Below, one piece after another: positions 46,099-56,520 of a stretch of 64,000 bases of DNA. The DNA is taken from contig NC_134013.1 in the NCBI RefSeq assembly GCF_040712315.1, positions 36,826,001 to 36,890,000 of the forward strand, given 5' to 3'. Below the pieces are notes generated by a model. It saw only the letters and a program-made list of their open reading frames with translations. It was not told the DNA's origin and searched no databases. Both the position numbers and the translations under genes were made by a program. The stretch comes from Castanea sativa (taxonomy: Eukaryota > Streptophyta > Magnoliopsida > Fagales > Fagaceae). Position 1 is the stretch's first letter. Every line of letters begins with the position of its first letter.

Positions 46099-48640
46099 AT
46101 GGGAAAATTTAAGTGTCTAGTTGATACCGCCGCTGGGATGGAAGGCTTTAGGGCCAAGTACCTTATTCCCAGCGACGTAGGGTTAAAATACTGTCCGGCA
46201 GAAGCCGTGGCCGGTTCTAGGAAATAGGGAGAGGTTATCATCCCAATGATAGCTTTTATAGAGGGTGGGATGACCCTTCCAATGAAACCTGTAACTAGGG
46301 AGTATCTTCGCAACCACCGGTTGTGTCCCGATCAGTGCCTCCCCAATGTTTTTAGAGTTTTGGGTAGTGTAGATGCTCTGAACGAGCAGATGGGTTTAAA
46401 CCTCACATGGAACGATGTCGTGTTTCTATATGAGTCCCATAAACTTTCCAAAGTAGGTTACTACATTAAGTCCCGCTCTAGTGTCGTTAGGTTGATCTCC
46501 TGCCTGCCCAAATCCAACAAAGGCATGAAGGACGACCACCTGATTGTCTCTGGGAACTGGCACGACGGCTTCCACTACCCAGTTGAGTGGGGGGATCCAG
46601 GTGCGATGCCGTAGGATTAATCTCCCCACAACACAACTTCTTCTAACACACACAGAAATGCATATTTATACTTACTTAAACTTGTTAAATATCTGTGTGA
46701 ATCTGACCAGGTTTGTTTGTTTTTGATGTCTTTTTTACAGATAAACAACACGTGCGTCCTCGTCTGAGTCACTGTAACGTCGCGGATCTAAACCGAGTAC
46801 TTCGCTCGGAGGTGTTCGTTAGCGAAGACTTACAACTCCGGGCTGCTCATCTCATTCTGGGGTACACTCCCCTTTCCTCGGACTTCCAGGAGATAGAAAA
46901 CGCCATAGTTGCGGGTGACCGAAGACGAAGGAAGATAAACGTAGCTCGGCCCCACTTTCTGGACGACCGTGACCTCCCGGACGCTCCCAACACCATTTTG
47001 TACAACCGGCCAATAGCAGCAGTCCCCCTCGCCGTGCACTCACAAGCAACTGTCGTTCCAGAAGAGCAGGTGTCTTCTTCGCATACGCTTGACGACGAGA
47101 TAGACCAATTCCATCTCGAAGACACCGAAGGACCTCGCGGGAATCAGTTTGTTGTACTTTCCGACGAGGAGGAAGAAGCCACCGAGGCCTCTGGAATTGC
47201 AGGGTTTGTGGTCGCCCTACCCGAGGACGAATCCGAAGAAGATATGGGAAGAATGCAAGGTCTCCTCACCAATAGAGCTGCTAAGGTTGTAGAGAAAAAG
47301 ACGGGGACGTCCCAAGTTCCCCCATCTTTACCACCTCCCCTCCTCCAAATTTCGAACCAAAGTTTCCAGCTGAGGATTCCCAGAAGAAGAGAAAGGGGGA
47401 TACCGAGGGGACGACCAACAAGGACCCCAAGAAACCACGGCAACAACTCCCACCGGCTCAGCGGAAGAAGCAGGACAAAGGCAAGGGTAGGGCCCGATCG
47501 GTTGAAATCGGAGAAATCAGGGACGAGGCTGAAGTGCGCCGAGCACCGACCACTTGGTCCCTCGATCTAAGACTGGACGGCGCACCCATCTCCTGCCAGT
47601 CCAGTATAAGGGCGGTTCAACAAGGCCATGCCCACCACTTGGCCGAAGTGTTGGAACGCCCTCTCCTGCTGCCCAAGGACATGGAGACCTTGGAAAAAAT
47701 GGGCCAGCCACAACTATTCCTCTCACTAAAAAGAGACTTAGCGCTGGTAAGTTTTTTCCTTTTTTAGGAAGATTCCACCTTTAACAATATTTATAAGTTT
47801 GTTTACTATTCCTAATTCTATCACACTTTGTCAGAAGTGCCATTCAAGAGGTCTTTGTAGCCGAGAAGTTTATAGAAGACACTCGGAAAATAGCGAACCG
47901 AGCTCGAAGTCGGGATGGAGACCGAGAAGTCCTCGGCACACTTGCCGAGAACGAAAAGCTTACCTCGAGGTGGCCGAACCGAGGAGAGAGAAAATGGGGT
48001 CGAGTCAAACCTTGAAGACCATGAAGACCTGCATAGAAGGACAAACGCAAGCTCCTTCGCGAAAGAGATGAAGAGCTCTCCCAAGCTCAAAGGGAGTGCT
48101 CTGATTCGAAAAAGGAACCTGGCGTTGATGAAGGAAGAAGCCAGCTCCTTCCAACTCTCTCTTCAAGCCGCTGCAAGGTGCGAGTTTCGAAGAAGGGGTA
48201 GCAACCACAGAGGAGCAACCGACAGAGGAGTTCGCGGCTTTATGCCGGAATATCGTCAAAAGTATGGGGAAGCTTTAAACGTAGCAGGAGTTCCTCTATC
48301 TTCGGATCCGAGGAAGTCCGAGAACGTTTGGCTTCCCCCGGAAATACAGGAGATTGAAGAGGCTCCCCGCCGCCACTCCTACCCCCGAGACAACTCTTCC
48401 TCGCTTCTTACCTCCGTGGTCCCACAAAGAAATTCCCTCGATCCTACGAACCTTCGTGTTCCAACAAGGAGAAGGAAGGAGGAGGGGATGCAGAGAAGGA
48501 CTTGAGCCGACAAAGGGAACCCAACGTCCTTCCATCGAAGACAAGCAGATAAGGGAAAGCAAGTCTTGACTCCCTTCAGCCGGAGCCGAGAAAGACCGAG
48601 GCACCGCACCATTCTCCACAAAGACCCCCCTACCAAAGCT
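46099..48640 (+). pseudogene. Antisense extra gene of the Tat element (spliced, degenerate)
   Basis: On the strand opposite to gag-pol, an ORF starts at 46099 (MGKFKCLVDTAAGMEGFRAK), has a TAG at codon 43, and continues in frame through MIAFIEGGMTLPMKPVT and RLISCLPKSNKGM. At 46601 a GT (after GATCCAG) and at 46739-46740 an AG allow splicing that restores frame to DKQHVRPRLSHCNVADLNRV. A frameshift occurs near 47340. The next part (KKRKGDTEGTTNKDPKKPRQ, nuclear-signal-like) ends at a GTAAGT at 47747. A third part, read in a shifted frame from about 47835 (IQEVFVAEKFIEDTRKIANR), has coiled-coil character up to about 48640. The family resembles the plant-transposon-type proteins that accompany Tat elements; its role is unknown. 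Confidence 0.7.
46601..46740 (+). other. Putative intron 1 of the Tat antisense gene
   Basis: 140 bp, GTGCGATGCC at the start, TTTTTTACAG at the end, preceded by a T-rich tract. Removal joins GGGGATCCAG to ATAAACAACACG without shifting frame. Confidence 0.6.
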
Positions 48641-49110
48641 TAGGATCTATCTTTAGGACTTCTCTTTTTCCATATTTGAATTATATATGTAATGCGTATT
48701 TCGATCGATTAATGAAGAACAATTTCACTTGCTTTTCACTTGGGTTGTATCTGTTTTTACTTTATTCTTTTTGTACTTATTGCAGAAGTTTCTTTAAGTA
48801 AATAAATCTAACTCTAAGGATTGCACAATCATAACTTTCACATAATCACGCGCATATTATTAAAGATTTAATAAAAGGTGACATGGTTACTATATTTGAA
48901 CAATGCCTCGATTAAAAAAAAAAGAGGACCTTATATAGCAATTAAACCCTTATAATGCATAACACTATTTCTGATAGGATGTAAGATCCGAGGACCATTC
49001 CTTACACAAGATTGCTTAACACTTAAAGATATAAAACTTAAGATGCGAGTTTAATAAACAGTAACGCATTAACATCCAGACATAATAAAGAGATAACTTT
49101 GATCAAAGTT
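48641..49110. other. Noncoding spacer of the Tat element
   Basis: A/T-rich DNA between the antisense gene and the tandem repeats, with TCCGAGGAC-type motifs like those in the LTRs. No ORF of note. Confidence 0.5.
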
Positions 49111-49111
49111 G

Positions 49112-49865
49112 TAACTTCAAATGTTAATTTTTCCAAAGCAGGAGGTCCGAGGACTCGACATAACTAAGGTTCTGTTTATCAAATGATAAGACATCAATTT
49201 CCACAAGGTTGGTGGTCCGAGGACTGCACTTAACCAAGTTTCTGTTTGATTCTTAGAATGTAAGAATCTCAAATGTTAATTTTCCCAAAGCAAAGAGGTC
49301 CGAAAACCCGACATAACTAAGGTTCCGTTTAACAAATGATAAGACATCAATTTTCACAAGGTCGGTGGTCCGAGGACCGCACTTAACCAAGTTTCGTTTG
49401 ATTCTTTAGAACAAGAATCTCAAATGTTAATTTTCCCAAAGCAGAGGTCCGAAGACCCGACATAACTAAGGTTCTGCGTTTAACAAATGATAAGACATCA
49501 ATTTCCACAAGGTTGGTGGTCCGAGGACTGCACTTAACCGAGTTTCTGTTTGATTCTTTAGAACAGTAACTTCAAAATTTAATTTTACCAAAGGAGGAGG
49601 TCCGAAGACCCGACATAACTACGGGTCTGTTTAACAAATGATAGGACATCAATTTCCACAAGGTTGGTGGTCCGAGGATCGCACTTAACCAAGTTTCTGT
49701 TTGATTCTTTAGAACAGTAACTTCAAATGTTAATTTTCCCAAAGCAGGAGGTCCGAAGACCCGATATAACTAAGGTTCTGTTTAACAAATGATAAGACAT
49801 CAATTTCCACAAGGTTGGTGGTCCGAGGACTGCACTTAACCAAGTTTCTGTTTGATTCTTAAAAA
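49112..49865. repeat. Tandem repeat block in the Tat element, five units of about 150 bp
   Basis: Unit starts (ATGTTAATTTT.CC) lie at about 49121, 49273, 49434, 49577 and 49727. Each unit has GAGGTCCGA.GAC, CATAACTA, AAATGATA.GACATCAATTT and GGTGGTCCGAGGA.CGCACTT. Unit lengths vary from 143 to 161 bp. Such blocks between integrase and the LTR are known in Tat elements. Confidence 0.9.
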
Positions 49866-49932
49866 CGATAACTGCGAGCATCAGAGCTACTCATAACTTT
49901 GAACCATTAATTGACAAAAGCGCATTTTATTA

Positions 49933-50968
49933 TTAATAATACCTTCTAAGATTATTTACATTCCATGGACGTGGTACAATTCTTTCGTCTAGGTCAACTA
50001 ACCTATACGACCCTATGCCTGCTACTGAAACAATGCGATAGGGGTCTTCCCAGTTGGGTCCCAACTTACCCCAAGCTGGGTTCTTAGAAGTGCCTACAAC
50101 TTTCCTTAGTACAAGATCACCTGGCGCGAGTGGTCTTAGTTTCACGTGGGCATCATACCCTCGTTCTAGCTTTTGTTGATAATAAGCCATTCGGACCATA
50201 GCTACCTCACGCCGTTCCTCAAGTAAGTCAAGATCCTTTTCTAGGAGTCTTTTATTATTCTCTGGGCTAAAAGAACTCGTCTTTAAAGTAGGAAAACCAG
50301 ATTCCAAAGGGTATCACCGCTCGGCACCATAAGTCATGTAGAATGACGTTTCTCCAGTGGACCTGCGCGGTGTGGTCCGATACGTCCACAGACATGAGGA
50401 GCTCTTCTACCCATCTCGCCTTCGCATCGTCCAACCTCTTCTTGAGCCCGTTGACTATGACCTTGTTAACGGCCTTGGCTTGTCCATTTCCTTGAGGATA
50501 GACTGGAGTGGAATATCTATTTATGATACCCATGTCACCACAATACTTCCTAAAAGCCTTACTATCGAACTGGACACCATTATTGGGGAGATTTGAGGTG
50601 TGTGGTATCCCGAATCTAGTGACGATGTTTTTCCAGACAAACTTCTTGGAGTCAACATCTCTAATATTTGCCAAGGGCTCGGCCTCAACCCACTTAGTGA
50701 AATAGTCTGTTCCCACGAGAAGCCATCTTTTGTTTCCAACAGCCCTCGGAAATGGCCCTACAATGTCCAAGCCCCATTGTGCGAAAGGCCAAGGACTCGG
50801 AGAGTAGGCTTCGAGAACCCCCTCCGTGGTGAATATTGGGGCAAACCTCTGGACATTGATCACATTTTCTCGGCATAGTCCCGAGCCTCCCTCTCGCATA
50901 TCGGGCCACCAATAACCCCGAGTCGTGGCTCTATGGGCTAAGGACCTTCCCCCAAAGGTGGCTCCCAC
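49933..50968 (-). pseudogene. Tat integrase
   Basis: Two overlapping frames cover it. The zinc domain (HRATTRGYWWPDM) loses its CDQC motif to another frame by small indels. The core has GLDIVGPFP with the first catalytic Asp. The second motif, usually SDNG, reads PNNGVQFDS, and the third, usually GQAEA, reads GQAKAVNK, so two of the three acidic residues are gone. The C-terminal part (MAYYQQKLERGYDAHVKLRP ... GPNWEDPYRIV) is intact in 49933-50307. Confidence 0.88.
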
Positions 50969-51032
50969 AAATTCCCGCAGCCTTTAGTAATGAGTCCGTC
51001 GATTCAGTGGTGCACACACAACAAATACTGTC

Positions 51033-51640
51033 CTAAAAAGGATCGTTTGTATAGCTTCCGGTCCCTGACAACCAACGCGGCGCCTTTAGACGCATTTTTC
51101 TCGCTTTCCGCCCGTCCTCGGGAAGGATGTCATTCTTAAGAAAGGATATGGTCGAGTCCATCCGCCAGGTCCAGTGCCTTATTGGGATGGACGCGAGGTG
51201 CGCCGCAACGACAACAGAGGGCTTTAGTAAATCCCGAACGAGGATAACCCTAGGTAAACCTCGAGCCGAGGTAGCTGCCGCCGTGGCTAAGGAGTCCGCA
51301 TGGGTGTTTCCGCCCCGAGAGATATGGGTTAAGGAGAAGGAACCAAACCCCTTGGCCGACGTTTGATCTGGCCAAATATTCTTGTATTCCTCGGGGTCTC
51401 TAGCCTCCATGGTCCCCGTGACTGCCGACCACTACGCCGAGAGTCCGAGAATACATGGATTTCCTTACCACCCATTTTAAGTACCATCTGCATGCCTACC
51501 AAGACTGCTTCATATTCGGCCTCGTTGTTAGTAGCCGAGAAGGCCAATCTTAAAGATTTTTCAAAGACAATTCCTTCAGGGGACATTAGAACGAGTCCAA
51601 TACCAGATCCTCTCTGATTAGCAGCCCCATCCACATACAC
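51033..51640 (-). pseudogene. Tat second RNase H (RVT_3 / archaeal-type)
   Basis: It begins MYVDGAANQRGSGIGLVLMS (DG.A first acidic motif), then FSATNNEAEYEAVLVGMQMV (catalytic Glu) and EIHVFSDSR (Asp). It continues after a frame change into GNTHADSLATAA (the last Asp). This extra RNase H upstream of integrase is the diagnostic domain of the Tat lineage. Confidence 0.88.
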
Positions 51641-51925
51641 TTCCTATATTGGAGACACCGCAGCTACGATTGCCCCCACTGATTTTTCACCAATGTGGGC
51701 CTCTTTCAGAGTTTCTTCCAAAGAATGGCTCCCGAATTCCGCTACCAGTCAGCCGAGGACCTGGCCCTTCACCGAGGTGCGAGGCTTGTATTTAACATCA
51801 AAAGCCCCCAGGATAGTACCCCACTTCGCTACCCTTCCTGTGTAGTCGGCGCTACGCAGCACTGCCTTGAGGGGCAACTGAGTCAAAACAACCACCGTGT
51901 GAGACTGAAAATAGTGGGGAAGCTT

Positions 51926-52261
51926 TCACGTGGCATGAACCACGGCCAAGAGCGCTTTTTCCAAAGGTTGATAACGCACTTCGGCATCACCTAAAGACTT
52001 GCTAACGTAATATACCGGTCTTTGCACCCCGTCATCATCTCTTATCAGGACAAGGCTGACCGCGTGGACGGCCACGACCAGATAAGCAAACAAAATCTCA
52101 TGCGCCTCTGGACGAGACAGAATGGGTGGCCGAGAAAGATATTGCTTGAGCCATTGAAAAGCTAACTCACAGTCCTCGGTCCATTGAAACCCTTTCCACT
52201 TGTTCAACAGTTGGAAGAAAGGGCGACACCGGTCAGCCGACCGAGATATGAATCTATTCAA
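51926..52261 (-). pseudogene. Tat RNase H of the gypsy type (degenerate)
   Basis: The frame reads LNKWKGFQWTEDCELAFQWL, LSRPPILSRPE, LVLIRDDDGVQRPVYYVSKS and YQPLEKALLAVV. In Tat elements this ancestral RNase H is kept but has lost catalytic residues; here the usual Y.AVS..A.S.VL form is recognisable. Confidence 0.85.
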
Positions 52262-52334
52262 GGCAAAGAATCATTCCCGTTAACCTCCCGATTTCTTTCG
52301 GGTTCCGAGGAGACCTGCAAGCCCCGAATAGCCT

Positions 52335-53220
52335 TCACCGCACCGGATTTACCTCTATGCCTCTATGAGTAATCATATATCCCAAGAACTTTCCCGTACC
52401 CCACGCCGAAAGAGCACTTCGAGGCATCGAGGCGTAATTTGTACTTTCTCGCATCTCGAAAAGTGTCGGCCGATCTCTCACGTGCGAGGGTATTGCTTTG
52501 CTCTTCACCACCATATCGTCAACATATACCTCAACGGTTTTCCCCATTTGTTGTTCGAACATTCCGGTCATCATTCTTTGATAGGTAGCCCCAAGCATTC
52601 TTTAAGCCGAATGGCATGACTTTGTAATGATAATTCCCCGTCTGTAATGAAGGCGCTTTCTCCTCGGTCCTCCAATGCTAAGTGGAATCTCGGTGGTAAC
52701 CCCCGGAAGGCGTCCAAAAACTCATCCGAGGATGTCCGACAAGGCATCCACTCGCCTGATCAATACGTGGCATCGGGAACGAATCTTTAGGACAGCCTTG
52801 TTCAGACGGTGAAGTCCACACATACCCTCCACGTGCCATTATTCTTTTTCACAACAACCGTACGAGCCAACCACTCGGGTAGAAAACCTCCTTGATAGCA
52901 CCAGCCCTTTTAAGCTTAAGAACCTTGCTTCACAAACTTCGAATGTTCCACTGAGGACCGCCGAGGTGGCTGCCTTCTCGGAACAACAAACCGGATTGAC
53001 ATTTAAGTGATGACAAATGAAGCTCGGATCAACGCCGGAGCTTCATAAGGATCCCACGCAAAAACATCAACATTGTCCTTCAAAAATTCTAACAATTCCC
53101 TATTTTCGATGTGGCAAGAGTACACCGACTTGGAAGAACCTCTTCGGGTCATCGGCTACCGGAAACTTCTCCAACCCCTCGCAATATGTATCCTCCTCTC
53201 GTCACCATCCCGTATGAACC
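52335..53220 (-). pseudogene. Tat reverse transcriptase, heavily frameshifted
   Basis: WLARTVVVKKNNGTWRVC near 52860 marks the N-terminal RT motif. ATYQRMMTGMF and VYVDDMVVKS (catalytic YVDD) lie in 52335-52598. FLGYMITHRGIEVNP closes the domain. Between 52600 and 53220 the frame changes repeatedly through one-base losses. Confidence 0.8.
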
Positions 53221-53224
53221 AGAG

Positions 53225-53700
53225 CTAATTGCTATAATTCCTTAGTGACCTGTGGCCGAAGATTCGCCGCCCGATGCAGACGAACATATGCACCGCCCGG
53301 CCACCGATCGTCGTCGAGGACCTCTTCAACACATTCCCCGAGGGAAATTTAACCTTAACATGCAAGGTAGAGGAGACAGCCTCCAAGAGCGTGCAGCCAT
53401 GGCTCGGCGAGGATGGCCGTATACGGAGAGTACGCATCAACCACAATAAAGTCCACCTCAACCGTTTCGAGCTTTCCATTGAACGGCAAACGCACCCGTC
53501 CCTTCTAAGACAACGCCCCTCCCTCAAAACTTATGAGCGGCGAATCATAAGGAGTAAGATCTTCCAATTTCAACCTCAACCCCTCGAATAGATCGTGGTA
53601 CATGATATCCGCACCGCCGCCCGGTCTATCATCACCCTTCTCACATCATAGTTCCCTATCCCGAGGGTGACCACAAGAGCATCGTCATGGGCCGAATAGT
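53225..53700 (-). pseudogene. Tat protease and protease-RT linker
   Basis: The frame contains LEAVSSTLHVKVKFPSG, the conserved linker after the retropepsin domain in this lineage. Upstream, pieces such as ADIMYHDLFE can be read at 53560-53620 in another frame. The catalytic D-S/T-G is not readable because of indels. Confidence 0.6.
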
Positions 53701-53895
53701 CCCTACCTTATCCTCCCTGAGAAACTCTAGGACGGCAAGGTGCCCTTCAACCTCTTCGGCTCGCTACCCACATCCTCGACCCCGAGGACGGGAAACCGCC
53801 ATCACCCTAGCGGGACCTAAGCCGGCCCTACCAGTGCAACAAGATAACATTAATTGTTCCCAACGCGGGCCGAGATGAATTGTTCCTTCGGTTGC

Positions 53896-55240
53896 TCAAC
53901 CAACTTGACCGACTCGCCCTGGCCGACACAAGTGCCGCTTCAACTTTCCCTCACCGACGAGCCGCTCTAGATGGTTCCACGTGGTCCGACAGCTTCCTGT
54001 AGTGTGACCTACATCCCGATGGTACCGACAAAAGAGATTTTGGTTTCTTTTCAGGTCCCCCGCCATCTTGCTCGGCCATCCGAAGAAAGGCTCTTTACGA
54101 CCTTTCTCTAGTAATTGATGCACCGGTTCTCGAACACGCATTTACAGCTCGAGGTGCCGCCGAGCCGTATCGCCCGAAGTAATCCCTCCTCGCCTTGTTG
54201 TCGTGATATCCGTCCGACCCGAAATCCCTTCTCTCCCGCGGATAACCTTCTCCTTTCCTTTCCCCGCTCGCTCGGTCTTCCTCTACCCTTTTGTACTCAT
54301 CAATACGATCCATAAGGCGGCGTACACCGCGGACGGGCTTTTTCGTCAAAGACTTTCTTAGGTCGTGATCGCAGTGAGACCCACCTTAAAGGTATTAAGC
54401 GCCACCTCATCAAAGTCGCCATCTATTTCATTAAACATCTCCCAAGATCTGCCGCAGTATGCTTTCGTTGTCTCCCCTTCCTTCATGGCCATGGATAGCA
54501 ACGAGTCCAATGGCCGAGGGACTCGCTACACGTGATGAACCGCGAAGCAAATGCCCTAGCTAGCTCCCCAAATGAGCCTACGTACCCCGATTTGAGACCG
54601 TTAAACCATCTCATAGCTACAGCCCCAAGCTTCGGAGGGGAAAACCTTACACATCGTAGTCTCATTGTGAGAGCTGCACCGCCATCCTCTCGGCTTCAAG
54701 TGACTCACGTGCTCCACCGGACCGGGTCCGCCATTATAGATGGTAAAGGTGGGCCGGTGAACCTCCTGAAGCCTCCTCTCAATCCTCCGTGAAAACGGAG
54801 ATTTAGAGAGTTGGTGCAACGCCCTACTCATGGTATCGTTGCCTAAGCCCCTAGAACGAAGCTTCTTACGTCCGCGGGTTGGCTGGTCGTCCTCCTCACC
54901 GAGGATGTCATACGCGGGGGAACACGACCTTGAACCGTAGCCAACTCCCCTATCCTTCTCGAAGAAGAACTAGACGAGGACGGGGAAACCTTACGTTTAG
55001 CACGGCGCAACTTCCTCTTCAAACGATTGATTTCCTTCGCATGGATCTAGAACCCTCATCGCGGGTAGTGCTACCCTCACCACGAGTATGGCTAGCCCCC
55101 GGGTATTCTCGTATGGACGCTTCCCTCACGATCCCTACGATGTTCAAGACGTTCGAAATGATCTTCCGTTGTGATCCTCGTGACTCGCATGGTGAGAGCC
55201 TAAGCCTCGCCATAATATTCCTACCTCTTCTAGACTAGAT
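53896..55240 (-). pseudogene. Tat gag, in pieces
   Basis: From the N-terminus: MARLRLSPCESRGSQRKIIS (55019-55213); MRWFNGLKSGYVGSFGELAR (the Y..W..L-type capsid core, 54483-54665); VRRLMDRIDEYKRVEEDRA (54095-54349); and a zinc-knuckle region CRYHRDVGHTTGSC (53896-54141). The motif order is normal but each piece lies in a different frame. Confidence 0.8.
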
Positions 55241-55261
55241 TTCCCACAAATCCGCGCCAAT

Positions 55262-56015
55262 TGTAAGTGCACAATCGCACTCCGGTCCCAAGAACAAGCA
55301 TGGGCTCAAAGCCCAACGAGCCTTAAACAATATGAATTTGTAGAGTGTGGGCTTGAAACCCAAAGTGTTAGAAGCGTGTGAGGATTAAATGACAAACTAA
55401 CGATTGCAAGTAATTGGAAACAACAAAGAATATCGTAAATCGCCCTTCCCTGATGTAAACCGAGAGTCGTTCTTATATTATATCTTTCTCTTTGTTTCTT
55501 TTTCTCTTTTAGGTTACAAAAAGTCCGTCCTTTTTTCTCGTCTTAGATTGCTCTTTAAATACTACTCTTTTGAATACTTTGTACACGTGTTGCCTCACCT
55601 CCCCTTAGCCTAGATATTTCTTTTCTCGTTGCCTTTGAATAGTAACCAAGTTTCTCTTCCACTCGTTCGTGTGTCACTTCCCCATAAATGTGGCCAGGGT
55701 GGTAGGTGCAGGTCTTTAATGTGGAGGTAGCAAATTTTTATCTTTGACATTTCTTCAACACCGTGCTTCGGGGCGTTCTAGGTTCACCCCTTTTAACCAT
55801 TGGCCCTAACCGTGTCATCCCCTAATCTTTACTATGAAATCCCGAGTTCTTTCGGTGTTCATTCGAGGGTAAGTTCACCCTCGGCTGGATCTTCGGACCC
55901 TCGGCGTATGGGCCGACCCATAGTACTAACAAATTCTAAACCCAGGAGCAGGTCGGCATTCCTTAACACGGCCCAAAAGGCCCACATTCCCATCAGGATC
56001 TTCTTGCCCCCCACA
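55262..56015 (-). repeat. Right LTR (5' LTR in element orientation)
   Basis: 754 bp and roughly 95% identical to the left LTR by eye, with many one- and two-base indels. Next to it the minus strand has TTGGCGCGGATTTGTGGG as primer site. Confidence 0.9.
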
Positions 56016-56255
56016 ACACCTTAGTCCAAATAGTTTTATGTCTTTCTTATCTTCAAATTAATAATATTTATAAGTATTATTCAGTTTTTCTTTATGTTAT
56101 TTCCATTATTATTTGTTTGCACCAACACTTTATTTAACATGATTAATGTAATGGTTGAATATCTAAGTTGAATATATTGAAGTTTTCAACAACAAAAAAG
56201 TTGAATATATTGAATGAAGAATTTATAGTTTACCTTTCATTATTTTGTTAGCACT

Positions 56256-56520
56256 ATGGTCAAATTTCTCATAAGGAAATCATTTGTATCACAAGATTTA
56301 TCTTCTGAGCAAATTCGTATTAACTTGAATAATCTTCCGTCAGATCCTAAGTTATGAGAAAATGTCTAATCTTTTCATCCTAATAAGGTTCAGGATGAAA
56401 TAAGAAAAGCATATTTACAAAGAGATTTTTGTCAACCTCTTGGAAACCATCATATAGTACGCTAAACAAGATGAACATATTTGGAATATGCTAGATATAA
56501 TTCCTCACAAAAATAGATTT
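56256..56520 (+). pseudogene. Fragment of a hAT-type transposase with TTF-like zinc finger
   Basis: The frame reads SSEQIRINLNNLPSDPKL, then stops, then SFHPNKVQDEIRKAYLQ and FCQPLGNHH. The pattern ..LPSDP..R..I..(F/Y)HPN..D.IR.AYLQ..PCQP is the N-terminus of TTF-zinc-finger / ZMYM1-like hAT proteins of plants. Three stops, and it ends after about 90 codons. Confidence 0.65.

Larger units (their letters stand above)
44842..56015 (-). mobile_element. Tat-type Ty3/gypsy LTR retrotransposon, about 11.2 kb
   Basis: LTRs are 44842-45592 and 55262-56015, both TG...CA on the plus strand, flanked by an identical 5-bp duplication ACACC (44837-44841 and 56016-56020). Coding order on the minus strand: gag, protease, RT, RNase H, a second RNase H of the RVT_3 type, integrase. 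The additional RNase H before integrase, the tandem-repeat block and an extra ORF opposite to pol are hallmarks of the Tat lineage (Grande/Ogre relatives). The primer site next to the right LTR reads TTGGCGCGGATTTGTGGG on the minus strand. All proteins are interrupted. Confidence 0.92.

Noticed and set aside
46830..47446. Several minus-strand ORFs opposite the Tat antisense gene
   Set aside because: They mirror the acidic and proline-rich plus-strand coding sequence, and none shows gag, pol or host motifs.
49112..49865. CRISPR-like array
   Set aside because: The whole 150-bp unit is repeated rather than short repeats with unique spacers, and it lies inside an LTR retrotransposon of a eukaryote.
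50357..50878. Plus-strand ORFs over the Tat integrase
   Set aside because: The minus frame carries clear integrase motifs; the plus ORFs are shadows.
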